Below are positions 1 through 44,100 of a DNA stretch of 64,000 nucleotides, in pieces. Source of the stretch: Branchiostoma lanceolatum (taxonomy: Eukaryota > Chordata > Leptocardii > Amphioxiformes > Branchiostomatidae). Within the stretch, counting starts at the first letter, position 1, and every line of letters starts with the position of its first letter. The position numbers were made by a program, and so were the translations under genes. The DNA is taken from contig NC_089735.1 in NCBI RefSeq assembly GCF_035083965.1, positions 15,808,501 to 15,872,500 of the forward strand, read 5' to 3'. Under the pieces are notes generated by a model that made no database searches, had not been told where the DNA came from, and worked only from the letters and a program-made list of their open reading frames with translations.

Positions 1-276
1 TGTAGCTTACTTCTTCAGGTTTGTGAACAAATTAGAAACTTTACAGTATGCTGTTTCTGTTCAAGATCTGTTCTTGTGTTGTGGCGCGCTAAAAAAACTT
101 GGACCTTGTTTTTCTCACAAAAAATTTTTTTGTCACAGAAGATACACAGAAACTTTACACAGCCATTCAGAATATTTATGTGCGAAGCATATTCTGAACT
201 TTTCTGAGGCACTGGAAGTTTTCATAGAGAATTTTCTCTCAGAAATGACGAAAATGTTTTCAAAAGATCTTACCTG

Positions 277-447
277 TCATGACGTCACAGGTAGCTTGAT
301 TTTGTTGACTGCATCGACTCCAAATCTTGCTGCATTCCTCCCCATATCCCGAGTTTTGCCTATCAATTTTCGTCCATACAGTTTCACAGCCCTTTCGCTT
401 CCCTTTCTGTGGAAAATTTCCCGCAATGACGCTACATTTGAAGACAT
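277..447 (-). CDS. Possible small protein or exon at the left edge, unidentified
   Basis: This minus-strand ORF of 56 codons starts MSSNVASLREIF and ends KIKLPVTS before a TGA. It is basic and reads like natural protein (RAVKLYGRKLIGK in the middle). The ATG has A at -3. The stop lies 3 nt before a strong splice donor (CAG|GTAAGATC, exon end at 274), so the message could have a 3'UTR intron, or this could be a pseudo-exon whose continuation lies to the left. An open frame extends upstream to about 603. I do not recognise the family. The start is uncertain because the upstream in-frame Met at 603 is also possible. Confidence 0.3.
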   Translation of the reverse strand: MSSNVASLREIFHRKGSERAVKLYGRKLIGKTRDMGRNAARFGVDAVNKIKLPVTS

Positions 448-840
448 TTTGACATGAACGAAAAAAGAAGAACGACCACAATGTTGTCCGGGTTCTTGTG
501 GTGAAATGTTGAATCTTGCATCTTGTCCAGCCGCTTGTCGCCCCGTTTCTGCTCCTTTTGTGCTTTGTCCTTTCTTCTCTTTCGGTGAAAATTGTCCTAA
601 CATCCTTCCTTCCCGATGTATATAGTTCGAAAATTCGTTGTTGTAGGCTCAAGTTGTTAAAACAAGTCTTCCCGGTAATAAGAAGAAGAAGATCTGTCGG
701 TAATTTCCGTGACGTCATGTCAGTTCAGTCTCAAACCGAAGTTTATCCGCTATACGAAGTAATTCCAGAAAATAAGGCGCGAATAATGCGTTTTCTCCTC
801 GGTGTTCAGCTCCATATTTTTGGATGTCACTAATTATAGC

Positions 841-2130
841 GAAAAATCATATTCTTTATTTCCCGAATAAACGTTCATGTTATTTTGTTGTTGTTGTTGT
901 GCCGAAGTGTTGTCTTCCGCCGGATAGCTAGTGTAGTCGTGTATTAGTACGCGGTAGCTCATTGTCGCCTGATTGCCCAGATAGTGTGCTTTATGTTCGC
1001 TTAGAATGGTAGATGTCTAGTCTTGGCGCAGCGTTTGTTAACTGGTGTCGCAGGTTTGCAAAATGCGTGGAAATGTTTCATACACGATCTTAAGACTTGT
1101 CTAGTCTAAGCGAATTTCCGAAGAAGAATTATAACTTCAAAACATTGCCATGGGCCTTTGGGTACAAGTGCCGTTAATATGTGCATAGATTATTGCAGTT
1201 GATCATCGGAATAACACAATTTGTTTTAAGTCTATTTCTATGTCTAATGATGGTGACATTTACTTAAATATTTCTAATGATGCAAGTATGAGTGTGTTTG
1301 TGTGCGTGCGCGTGTGTGTGTGTTTGTGTGCGTGTGCTAACTGTGTGTTGAAACAGTGTTCAGCACCAAGGACAGCTGGCTTGCTTGTACTTGTGAACGG
1401 TTTAATGGAATAGTAGCTAGGATTTTTTGGTCGACATCTGGATTATCAATCCATCTCTGTGGAAGGTAACAAACACGCACTGTACAGCTTTTGTCATGAA
1501 TAAAAGAAATGTCTGTTGCTTTAGCACCTGTTCATGGATCAAAAGTGCCACCAGCAATTATATCAAGAACTTTAATTGTGAATGCGTGATGGAAGCTAAC
1601 GTTACATTCTTATGGTTCAACAGCGTCACCTAGCAATGTTTTCTAGAACTGCAATAGTTCAAAAGCAATTAGATTATTTGTTTTAAACATAAGTGAAAGG
1701 TCATCTGTTAGATAGAAAGCATTTTTATGTTCATGGATCAAAAGCGTCACCTAGCACTGTTTACGAAAACTGCAAGAGTTCGTAGTCACGGGTTATCCTG
1801 TTATGTACGTTGATAAAAGTTAGACATCCAGGTAGTAAGATGCGCCAAAAATAATTACTCAAGCAACTAGATAAAATTTTGAAACAGACGTTTCAGACAG
1901 CATCCACTGTCTTTCGTCAGTGACTAACGATAGGACTGAGAACACCAGGTTTTATACCAAAACTCTGAATAGGTATGTTAATGAGGTTAAGACAATTTAG
2001 GATGTATTGAAGTAGTCTTTAAAAGAAGATTAATTCAAGACAAAGTTTTGTACCAATAGTTCAATTAGCTACTGTTGCTTTTAGTACAGCAACTAAATGT
2101 TGTTCGTCCGGGGTGGGGGGGGGGGTTGTG
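841..2130. other. Non-coding stretch without a recognised gene
   Basis: No ORF here has recognisable protein character. It holds an imperfect GT-rich microsatellite at about 1289-1343. The stretch at about 1820-1990 carries text such as GACGTTTCAGACAGCATCC and resembles the leading end of Penelope-like elements, which would fit the fragment just downstream. Confidence 0.4.
1289..1343. repeat. Imperfect (GT)n microsatellite
   Basis: GTGTGT runs are interrupted by GTTT and GCGT variants across about 55 bp, as in a degenerate dinucleotide repeat. Confidence 0.6.
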
Positions 2131-2316
2131 GGGGGCAGTACATTATCCCAAGTGCTCATTCAATCTCGAATCCACGGACATCCTAGATCGTGAAGAACGC
2201 TGGTTCGAACGGGGGATAAGAGAAGCAATATATGAGAGGATGTACAACCCCGCCCTCAACAGGAAAGAGGGTCTACGCGTTGAACTTTAAGGCACTTGGG
2301 ATAATGTACTGCCCAC
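2131..2316 (+). mobile_element. Penelope-like element fragment (GIY-YIG C-terminus) inside an inverted repeat
   Basis: The frame 2159-2290 reads LDREERWFERGIREAIYERM then YNPALNRKEGLRVEL and a stop. This matches the conserved C-terminal tail of the Penelope endonuclease region, where a hydrophobic stretch ending in LNR-GG closes the protein. The fragment is enclosed by perfect ~24-bp inverted repeats containing GCAGTACATTATCCCAAGTG (left about 2132-2156, right about 2290-2315). Only about 45 residues remain, so it is dead. Confidence 0.65.
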
Positions 2317-2439
2317 CACCCGGGACCCCAGCAGGGTAGCGCGAAGGAAACTTTTAGTTGTGATCAAGACAGCCGGTGCCCCCAGACGTCAGAGCCAAGC
2401 CGGGGCTACATCCTCGATGTGACCGTAGCATTAGTAACA

Positions 2440-4090
2440 GTAACAACACGACCAGTTTGGAAAGTCTGATCTATAGTTCCTACATGGAAATAGGAAGCTA
2501 ACATGGTGTTGCCTAGGTCCCCTCTCCCACCACAAGACCTGGCCCGCTTGACGTCATATATGACCCCATGATCACATGATCGCCGCCTTCCTAACGTTTA
2601 TCAAATAATCAAAATGCTCTCTAAACAGCATCTTGTGAAATAGAGTCCCGAATACTATATAACGTAATGAATACGAACCTTCTAAGCTTTCCACCGATAT
2701 ATAATGCATTGAAATTGATCAAGAAACAATGGAAATATGATCAACCAAAGTAACGTTTCCAAACTTTTTGTGCCAAGTTTATTTATGTATGTATGTAAAT
2801 GTTTTACATTTGGGACCACCTTTTGAATGGTAAAGGTGTCAGTCAACCATGCACGCTTTAGGCGACTGAAAAGATAACGGGGGGGGGGTGCAAACATGTG
2901 ACGTTTTTTTACGCACTCGAACTCACGGCGCTCCATTGCTGGTTTCCAGAGAATGGTCATGTTCTAATGAATGAATTTTGAACACATTCATCTAAAGAAC
3001 ATACACGGACAAGAAATGTATTCATACTGTTCACGGGCCCTTCACGCTCCGCGTTACAAGCGGCAAACGCTGTGAGACGTTTTCAAGAATGTACCTTCTG
3101 ATTTAGTGCTACGCCAGATAGTGTGCCTAACACGCTTTGGTAATTTTGCTCTCTTCGGAAGTTGGTGATGAAGTTAGGGAAATGTAAATGAGGCTTGAAG
3201 ACTGCTATATTCTAGCTTTCTTTTGACCGGAAAATTTTGACTGTGTGCACTTCTCACGTCATGTGAGAAGGGCTATGCCTAGCGCATCCCAGCTCATGTT
3301 TTCACGGGAAATAGGCTTCTATGCACTGTGCGCGCGGCCCGACGTACGTCTTGCATGCGACCCGAATTACTAAATCATTACGAAAAAGTGACACCGCTTT
3401 CATCAACAATACTCCGTCTACTCATTGGGAAATATCTTCGCCATCTCTGTATTCAGTTTCCTTTTCATAGACGGTACCAATCACGTGTTAGAGCGTTGCA
3501 AAGCTGTGCGTTGAATCGCCGTCCGCCACCATCGCGGCCCCCAAAAAATGGCGGGAAAACAACGTCGCCAGACGGCAGCGATCTTTACGTTGTTTTCTTT
3601 GGTCGGTTTTCTTCTCAACAAACACTTAAAGACCCAATTTGTTTTGTGTTTTATGAAGTAATATTTCTTATGTGTATGATAGTTGTGTATCTGCTTGGCA
3701 CATATCGTATATTTAGGTGCCGGGCCGTCTAGCTACGCAGTGACTCAGCGTTGCCATCATTATTGTCAAAATACTATTCTCGACAAAACAAAACAAGAAA
3801 TGAATATGTACACATATGTTTTGCACGCAAATAACAATTATGTGCATGAACTTGGTTTATTTACCTTCCTTATGAGCGTAGTCAGTGGACACAAACACGG
3901 CGTACTTATGCATAATAAGATCACTGAAAAATCCTTGCATGTTTGGGCGCGTCACAAGTTAGGGCAACCGCCATTAGTGATAATTGGCGATATAAGGTAC
4001 ATCATTTCACATGATAGAATTAATCCGAAGAGAGGAGATACGGTCTTGCCGACCAACTTTAGTTGGTTTGGTCCGTCGTTTGTTAAACTA
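2440..4090. other. Stretch without a recognised gene
   Basis: The only long frame is 3683-4105 (+, 140 codons). It has no motif I recognise and contains several low-complexity runs. The surrounding DNA is locally CpG-rich (3300-3600). No splice-bounded coding exon related to the neighbouring proteases was found. Confidence 0.35.
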
Positions 4091-4093
4091 TCA

Positions 4094-4476
4094 TTACCTC
4101 CGTGAAGGAGAATGGCCCCCTACGGGGGTATTGCGGTTCAATGTACTTTGGCATGTCGTCTTCTAACCTGGGCGACATAGTTATTGTTGATTTCGGGCAC
4201 CGTAGCAGTATTTCTTCGTAATGCAATATTACAGAATTCGAATGACACCCCCATCTTGAAGGTGTGGTACAGTCGACAGCTGTCGCGCCAGTAAGATTAC
4301 ATACATGTAACCTCTAAGTAGACGCTAGACTGCGGCTACACTGCCTTGGCTTAGCACTGCCCAGTACAAACAACTACCTGATGGACAAAAATGGAAACAG
4401 ATTTCAAGGAAATTGTTCCTGGTAAAGAGGGTATCAAACCCCACGGCAAAACCCATAATTACTTCACGGAGGCTTG
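4094..4476. mobile_element. Candidate short TIR element
   Basis: CCTCCGTGAAG near 4097 is matched by its reverse complement CTTCACGGAGG near 4464, bounding about 380 bp with no ORF. The inverted ends are only about 11 bp and no clear target duplication was seen, so this is tentative. Confidence 0.25.
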
Positions 4477-4744
4477 TGTCCTACGGACTCTTGTTATAAT
4501 TTCTACTCACTTTTTTCAGGCACCTAAGACGCCTGTTAGAGGCTACTCACATATAAACTATGTTGTATAAATGACGCGGATAAAGCAACAGACCTAGCGA
4601 AATTCCCACGAGGCTTTTACTTCCACAAGCCAAACTGACATCTTCATTCCAGAATTGGTTGTGTACAGACACGTTTGTTACTGTCTCTCATTGAACCCCC
4701 AAAACCAGGTACGTAACATTGCCTTTGTTACAGTGAAGTTTTCA

Positions 4745-4978
4745 TATAAAGTAAAGGTTTCTGATGTTACTCACAAGTACAGTTATGTATATGAAATTGG
4801 CAGGTGAAATGCAAGAAATGGATTTCAAATGGTTACCCGGGCGAGTTATGTCAACTATTGAAACGTTGCGCAAGAGCAAAATCGAGCTTGCTCGTACAGT
4901 AAGTTTTGTGTGCTTGATCATGACTGCGTGTTTTAGTCTTCCGTTACATCTTATAAGTTGTTTCTTTTTTTCCATTAG
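4745..4978 (+). promoter_or_regulatory. Candidate TATA box, 5'UTR exon and short UTR intron of gene 1
   Basis: TATAAA at 4745-4750 would place a transcription start near 4775. A good donor (ACA|GTAAGT, exon end 4898) and an acceptor with a T-rich tract (CCATTAG, exon start 4979) define an 80-nt intron directly before the coding ATG at 4991. A second TATAAA lies at 4566-4571. RNA evidence would be needed to choose between them. Confidence 0.3.
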
Positions 4979-4990
4979 AAAGGACAGACT

Positions 4991-32042
<27,052 letters not shown>

Positions 32043-32156
32043 CGCCACTCCGGTTATGTTATGTTGATGACGTCACAGGGATGAGGTCATTGTAGATAGG
32101 GGCACGTGATTTCCCCTTTAGTCCATACCACCGACTCTGATCGTGATGTCGTTGTT

Positions 32157-32162
32157 AATAAA
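32157..32162 (+). terminator. Polyadenylation signal of gene 1
   Basis: AATAAA lies 115 nt after the stop codon, in the expected place for a short 3'UTR. Confidence 0.65.
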
Positions 32163-32824
32163 CGCTCATTCGATTCGAGTTGCTTCCACGCCTCCGGGTC
32201 AATTATTTCGCGTCCCTTGACCACTGATTGGCGTAGAACGTAATGTTGTCACATAATGCTGTGCTATAAAGGCTGGGTTTACACACATGAGCATGAAAAT
32301 CTATCTGTGTAGCAATATACCAACAGGAATATGTAGCGTCTAGATCTATGGAAGTGACAAAGAAAATGTAAAATACAAAATTTACACACGTAATGATGTT
32401 TTTTTTTACTTTAATGATCCACTTTATACATTCCCGTGAGAACTCCTTGTGAAAAGAGCGGGTCTATTTGCTTTATGTTCGATAGCCTTAGCAACAAGCA
32501 GAATGTATATCAACATCGTCAAATCCAAACTACAGCAACAAAATGACTTGGTGGTCCCAATCAGATGCAAAACGTAAAGGCCAAGTTTTTCAAATTGATC
32601 AAGCCCATACAGTCAACAAATGGTACACAAATCACAAGATAAGACTAAAAGCTAAGCCCATTTCATAGGTAAGAAAAACTAAAACAACAAAGTCCACACC
32701 ACACCCTTGCATTGTTGTGTATAGTTAGTAGCACATCACCTATCACTCAAAGAACTCTTTCTAGGAAGTGCTAAATACACTAGTAGAAACTACAATTAGT
32801 CGAATAAGAATGAAGTTTATAAAG
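32163..32824. other. Convergent intergenic region between genes 1 and 2
   Basis: It holds the 3'UTR ends of both genes. No canonical AATAAA was found on the minus strand below the gene 2 stop. ATTAAA (minus, 32415-32410) is the best candidate. No coding region was seen. Confidence 0.4.
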
Positions 32825-39302
<6,478 letters not shown>

Positions 39303-41083
39303 GGCGAAGAAAGTCACTCAAAAAGTGACCAAATCGTTGAAATAAGTTATGAAAAATTTGAGTGCAGTGCTACGTCGTCCTTTTCTGTCCAAAAACGACG
39401 TAAAACAAAAAGTGCCCTTAGTTTTTTTTTACAGAGCTGAATGTAACTTTTCAGTGAACATTTGAATGAGAGAGGTAGCTGTAAGACCTTTTTATTGCTT
39501 CCGATGGTAAAATCATTGCCTCACACCTCCTCCGATTGGTTCACTGGACTTTTCCAACCAATCATGGATCCGTTTGAATCGCTGATAGCTTAGATAGGGC
39601 TTATCATGGACTAACAAGTAGGTATTGTTAATTGTTCTGGTAAACAATCATTCATCTTTGACGTAAAGCAAACTCGGGGTCAAAGACCAAGCGCTTGTGT
39701 CAAGCAGCCTGTTACACAACTCTAATTCATCATTCCAACAAATAGCCCCTTTATGTGTATATCTCTTATAGTTAAGGTTTGCAAGCTAAAAAAGCTGGTA
39801 TCTCATGGCAGAAATGGCATGCTCCAAACGTTGTTATGACAGTTTTGGCATTTGTTTGTCTTGTGGCTTACTCCATTACGTTGTGTGTGCTATATGCGCA
39901 TAGAAACACAGTCAGCAGACAATGCGATAGTCATTTTTGACACCTTATAAGTTTTCCTATCCATTCACAGTTGTTCAATCACCGGGCGTTTGTTTTTTAA
40001 CCGAACATTTTGATAAGATAAATGCAGGTGCAATGATGAAAACCTCTATTGTGCGTGAGATTCAAATACCGCAGTATGTCAGAAAACTGCGTCACAGCAC
40101 AATCACAAACCCATGCAACGTTACACACGCCACGTCACATTGTTACGGATAAAGACAGGAATATGTACTTGTACAACTTGTAACTGGTCGAACCTCGGAC
40201 TGAGGACAAATCATGGCCCTTTTTCGTTAGCTAGTAGTGCAGCGCGGCTTCGCTTTAGCTCGTGTGTTTAGCTAAGTACACCGGGTCACCCCTACTCTTT
40301 TCGATAAGTGTATTGGGTTATTTTACGTGCAGAGGTTTGAAAGCTTACATCTGAGATGAATCTCCCTCATACACGGGGTCGCCGGCTTTACGTCACCATC
40401 CGAAATGACGAATGCAATCCCTTACAACATGTCCCAGCTGGGTGTCCGACCTTAGGATCGAGCTACGGCCAATGGATTCACGGAATTCGATCAAGATGGC
40501 CAAACAGCAGGTTTGCGTTACCGCTTGAGCCACGGGGACATGTACTCGTTGCGACAGGTGCTACGCTTATTCAGCTGATAAAGATAAGGGAACAGACAAT
40601 GGAGAATTATCCACAAAATGATTGCAGAGCCAATACAAAATCTGTCGTCTCGGCATTCACGACGTGTTTGTTTTGTCCTCGCGTATTGCACGTGGCGACG
40701 GTAAAGGTGAATCCTGTTAAGCCATTCTTACGAAGATACGTTTTAAATCCTTTAGTTAAATAGCAGCTTCAAACATTTCTTCATTTTCGGCTTCATTTCT
40801 GCCTCGACAAGGCAAGGCGTTTACATATAAGGGCAGGAACTGCCCTCTTGTCCTGAAATTTTATCAGTCCATCACACAATTATCAAACGTCGTCGCGTTA
40901 AGTACCTCCGTGTTAAGTAACTTAGCAGGTCCATTGTGCTAAGTGTATTGCTTACGTATTATTTGAGTACGGCTTTAATCCACGGGTAGTTTTTCTTCGC
41001 TTACATATTTCGCAGTCGTAGGGCAAGCGAGATCGTTTGTTGGATATCTTATCTCACATCGTAAGACTTTCTTCAGCAGGGAT
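39303..41083. promoter_or_regulatory. Divergent promoter region shared by genes 2 and 3
   Basis: The start codons of genes 2 (-) and 3 (+) are 1.78 kb apart, head-to-head. On the gene 2 side there are CCAAT/ATTGG motifs near 39,535 and 39,556, and an A/T-rich AATAAAAAGG (minus, about 39,490) that could serve as a TATA-like element. No clear TATA box was found for gene 3. A SINE occupies the middle. Function is inferred from position only. Confidence 0.35.
40225..40545 (-). mobile_element. tRNA-derived SINE between genes 2 and 3
   Basis: On the minus strand the A box TGGCTCAAGCGG (40532-40521) is near-perfect and a B-box-like TGATCGAATTCC follows (about 40494-40483). The body ends in CACTTATCGAAAAGAGTAGG and a GCTAAAGCGAAGCC tail. 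It contributes the frame at 40356-40763, which is therefore not a gene. Confidence 0.65.
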
Positions 41084-41144
41084 ATGGAACGTCAGGCCCA
41101 AATCTTCATCGCCATAGTGACGATTACATCATTTATAACTACCG
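41084..41144 (+). CDS. Gene 3 exon 1: signal peptide
   Basis: The exon reads [21 protein letters not shown] 14-residue hydrophobic run follows a polar start. It ends in phase 1 at GTAAGT. No upstream in-frame Met exists in the exon. Confidence 0.75.
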
Positions 41145-44100
41145 GTAAGTTTGTTCTACCTCCTGTATTGTTATACCCCCAGGGAAGAGCCCCCAGGGGA
41201 CGCGTATTGTTGTAAGTCACGTTTTCTTGAAGACAAACAGGACGAAACGGCCACGCTGTAAGACATGTTTTGTGCGTAAGGCTTATATCGTGGTGGGAGA
41301 GGACCACATGGGTTTGAAAACATCGTTGCGAATGCCGTGCTTTGGACCTGTGGGGTCGTGTGGCGTAACGGCAGGTATTCGGGCCAATGGTCCTGGGTTC
41401 GATCCTCCTGTTGTCACCGATGTTGTGCCCTTTGGAAAGGCACTTTACACGGCTCTTATCAGGTGTAAGAATGGGTACCTGAATTGAGTTGGGGAGGCAA
41501 AAGGCTGTGGAAGGACAAAAAATACCCCCACTGCCCATACATCCTCAGAAAATCTATTGGACTATATTTATCTTTACTTTATAACGCTTACTGTTCTCCG
41601 TATGTGACCCTGTTAAAATTAGTTCTAAAAGTTGAGTGCAGTGCTACATTGTCATTCTCTGTCCAAAAGCAAACTAGAAATAATAAAAAAATTAAACCTC
41701 TCGCATTGGAAACGGCCTCTGCGTTTGAGAACTCACCTGTCAATAAGACACTCACATAATCCCCCTAATCTAGTAACATTTTTTGCGTGATGATATTTTG
41801 TTTCATATATATCTATAACTCAATCCTGGGAAAGATGGAATTCACAATAATGTTTGAACATGAATTCCATTTCATTATTTGTATTATACATGTACTTGTT
41901 TACATGGATATGACAAATGTGTAGATTTCAAACATTACAATCATTTTGAAGGTTTATAATCGTCCAGTGCACCTGCACCTTAATTCATTTTGTTTAATCT
42001 GCAAAAAACGCTACCTCACAAATTAGGTCTCGATATCTAACAAGCTGGTGTGGATTTGTTTTACAGCAACCAATTTAGGAACAGCATCTCCTGAGACATT
42101 TACTAGCATAATACTGCGGGAACCTAATACAACGAGCGCAACCCAGTGGCAACCTAACAGTGACACAACTGCAACGAGCACAACCCAATGGCAACCTAGC
42201 GCAACGAGTACAACCCGGTGGCAACCTAACACAGCGAGTACAGGCCAGTCGCAACCTAACACAACGAGTACAACCCAGTCGCAACCTAACACAACGAGTA
42301 CAACCCAGTCGCAACCAAACACAACGAGTACAACCCAGTCGCAACCAAACACTATCCAGTGGCAACCAAAGTCAAAGACAACAAATACAGCCAACTGGCA
42401 ACCCAACACAACTAGCACAACCCGATGGCAAACAAAGACAACGAATACATCCCAGTGGCAACCTAACACAATGAGTACAATCCAGTGGCAGCCTACCACG
42501 TCGGCGCATGCGTCCTGCTCTACATCCGGGTTCTTGTGTGACGACGGTGTGACGTGTATTCCGGAAGGGGGCGTTTGTGATGGCACCATAGATTGCCCAA
42601 GTGGCAGTGACGAGACCAACTGTAGTAAGTGTACCCATTTATATTTGTCTTCTTCATTGCTAGGAGTAATTAGTAACTTTAGTATTTTGGTAACTTCTCA
42701 GAAAAAACTTTGCCAACGAAAAGCTTTTCAACTTCTGGCTGTTCAAGTTAACCTTTGTCATCTAAAAAGATGTCAATTTAAAGCTTAGTACAATCATTTT
42801 TTGTTTGTTTGTTTGTTTGTTTGTTTGTTTGTTTGTTTATTCATGAGAAGCTCGAAACGTCGCGCAGGCGGCTTCTCATTGAGGCCATGAGGGAAGAGGT
42901 ATATAAAGGGTCAGATTGTCATTTTCTCAGTAATACAGATAATCGAATCGTTTTTCGTTTTTTTTTTTCAGTCACATATGAAGATGACTGCGGTAGTCCT
43001 ACTTTTCCCCCGTACTTCGGGCGGATCGTGGGCGGGCGGGAAGCAAGGCGCGGCAGCTGGCCTTGGATGGTGTCCCTCCGCAGGAGAGGTTTCGGTCACT
43101 ACTGTGGCGGTTCGCTGATATCGGACCGCTGGGTGTTGACGGCTGCGCACTGCTTTGATGTGTGAGTAGATCTACTGATCACCGCTATGGGGCGCTTTTG
43201 ACCCGTTACTGGACGCAAAACATTTACTTTGCTACACTCCTTTTGGTTTTTGCAAAGAAGAGATCATAACCATTTTTTTGTTGACAATAACTAGAGTTTT
43301 TAAACTTGGCATAAAAAATCACATCCATAGCTTGTCCACATGAGATATGAGAACCGGAAGTTCCAATGCAGTATCATAACAAGCCGCTAGTGGGCCCAAA
43401 ATCTAATCATTTCAAGGTCTTACCAATACCAACCCCAATACTAATTATGAAGGCAATCCGCCCACAAAAGCTGCCGAAAACATAACCTTCTTGGCGAAGG
43501 TAAAAAGCCTACGTGTGACGTTAAATTGACCCCCACTTGTAATACAGATGGCGCAACCTAACGGCGTGGCAGGTCGTCCTGGGCAACCATCACAGGTCAT
43601 CTGATGACGTCACACAGCAGATATTCGACTTGGATGACGTAATAGTTCATCACTACTACCGACAGGTCTGTGTCTTTTTCAGTTTCTTGAATCTGTTATT
43701 TCAATCTTCACAAAAATAGTATCTGGCAATGACACGCTAATTCTAACAGTTGTACGTGCTCAAAGTATTTCTTCCCTCTCCACCTGTTCTGGACTGTAAT
43801 ACTGATATAAATCGCTAGTACTTTAAACAGCGCTTTTGATCCATGCGGTGCAGGCTGGAGGGTGCACTTTTTATTACGTATAATAGAGGTCGCTTTTGCC
43901 ATGCGAGCAAAATTTACTTACTGGCGTCAGACCTTTGATTATGGTTAGTTCCAGGGTTGCTTATCGCATTCTACTATAAGTTCTGTGAGTAAGGACTATA
44001 AGTTAATAAAGTCACCGGGTTCGTTGTTTAAACCCACATTGTGTAGTCAATCAATCAACCTTCCTCTAGCTCGGGCATCAAGTCACAAGTGTTGGTACAT

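Noticed and set aside
3683..4105. 140-codon ORF upstream of gene 1
   Set aside because: No motif or signal, and composition typical of chance AT-rich frames. Kept only as unassigned DNA.
40356..40763. 135-codon plus-strand ORF between genes 2 and 3
   Set aside because: It overlaps a minus-strand SINE and has no protein character or splice context.
41361..41405. Functional tRNA gene
   Set aside because: A and B boxes are good but the acceptor stem and cloverleaf cannot close and a SINE body follows. The same applies at 11,336 and 40,532.
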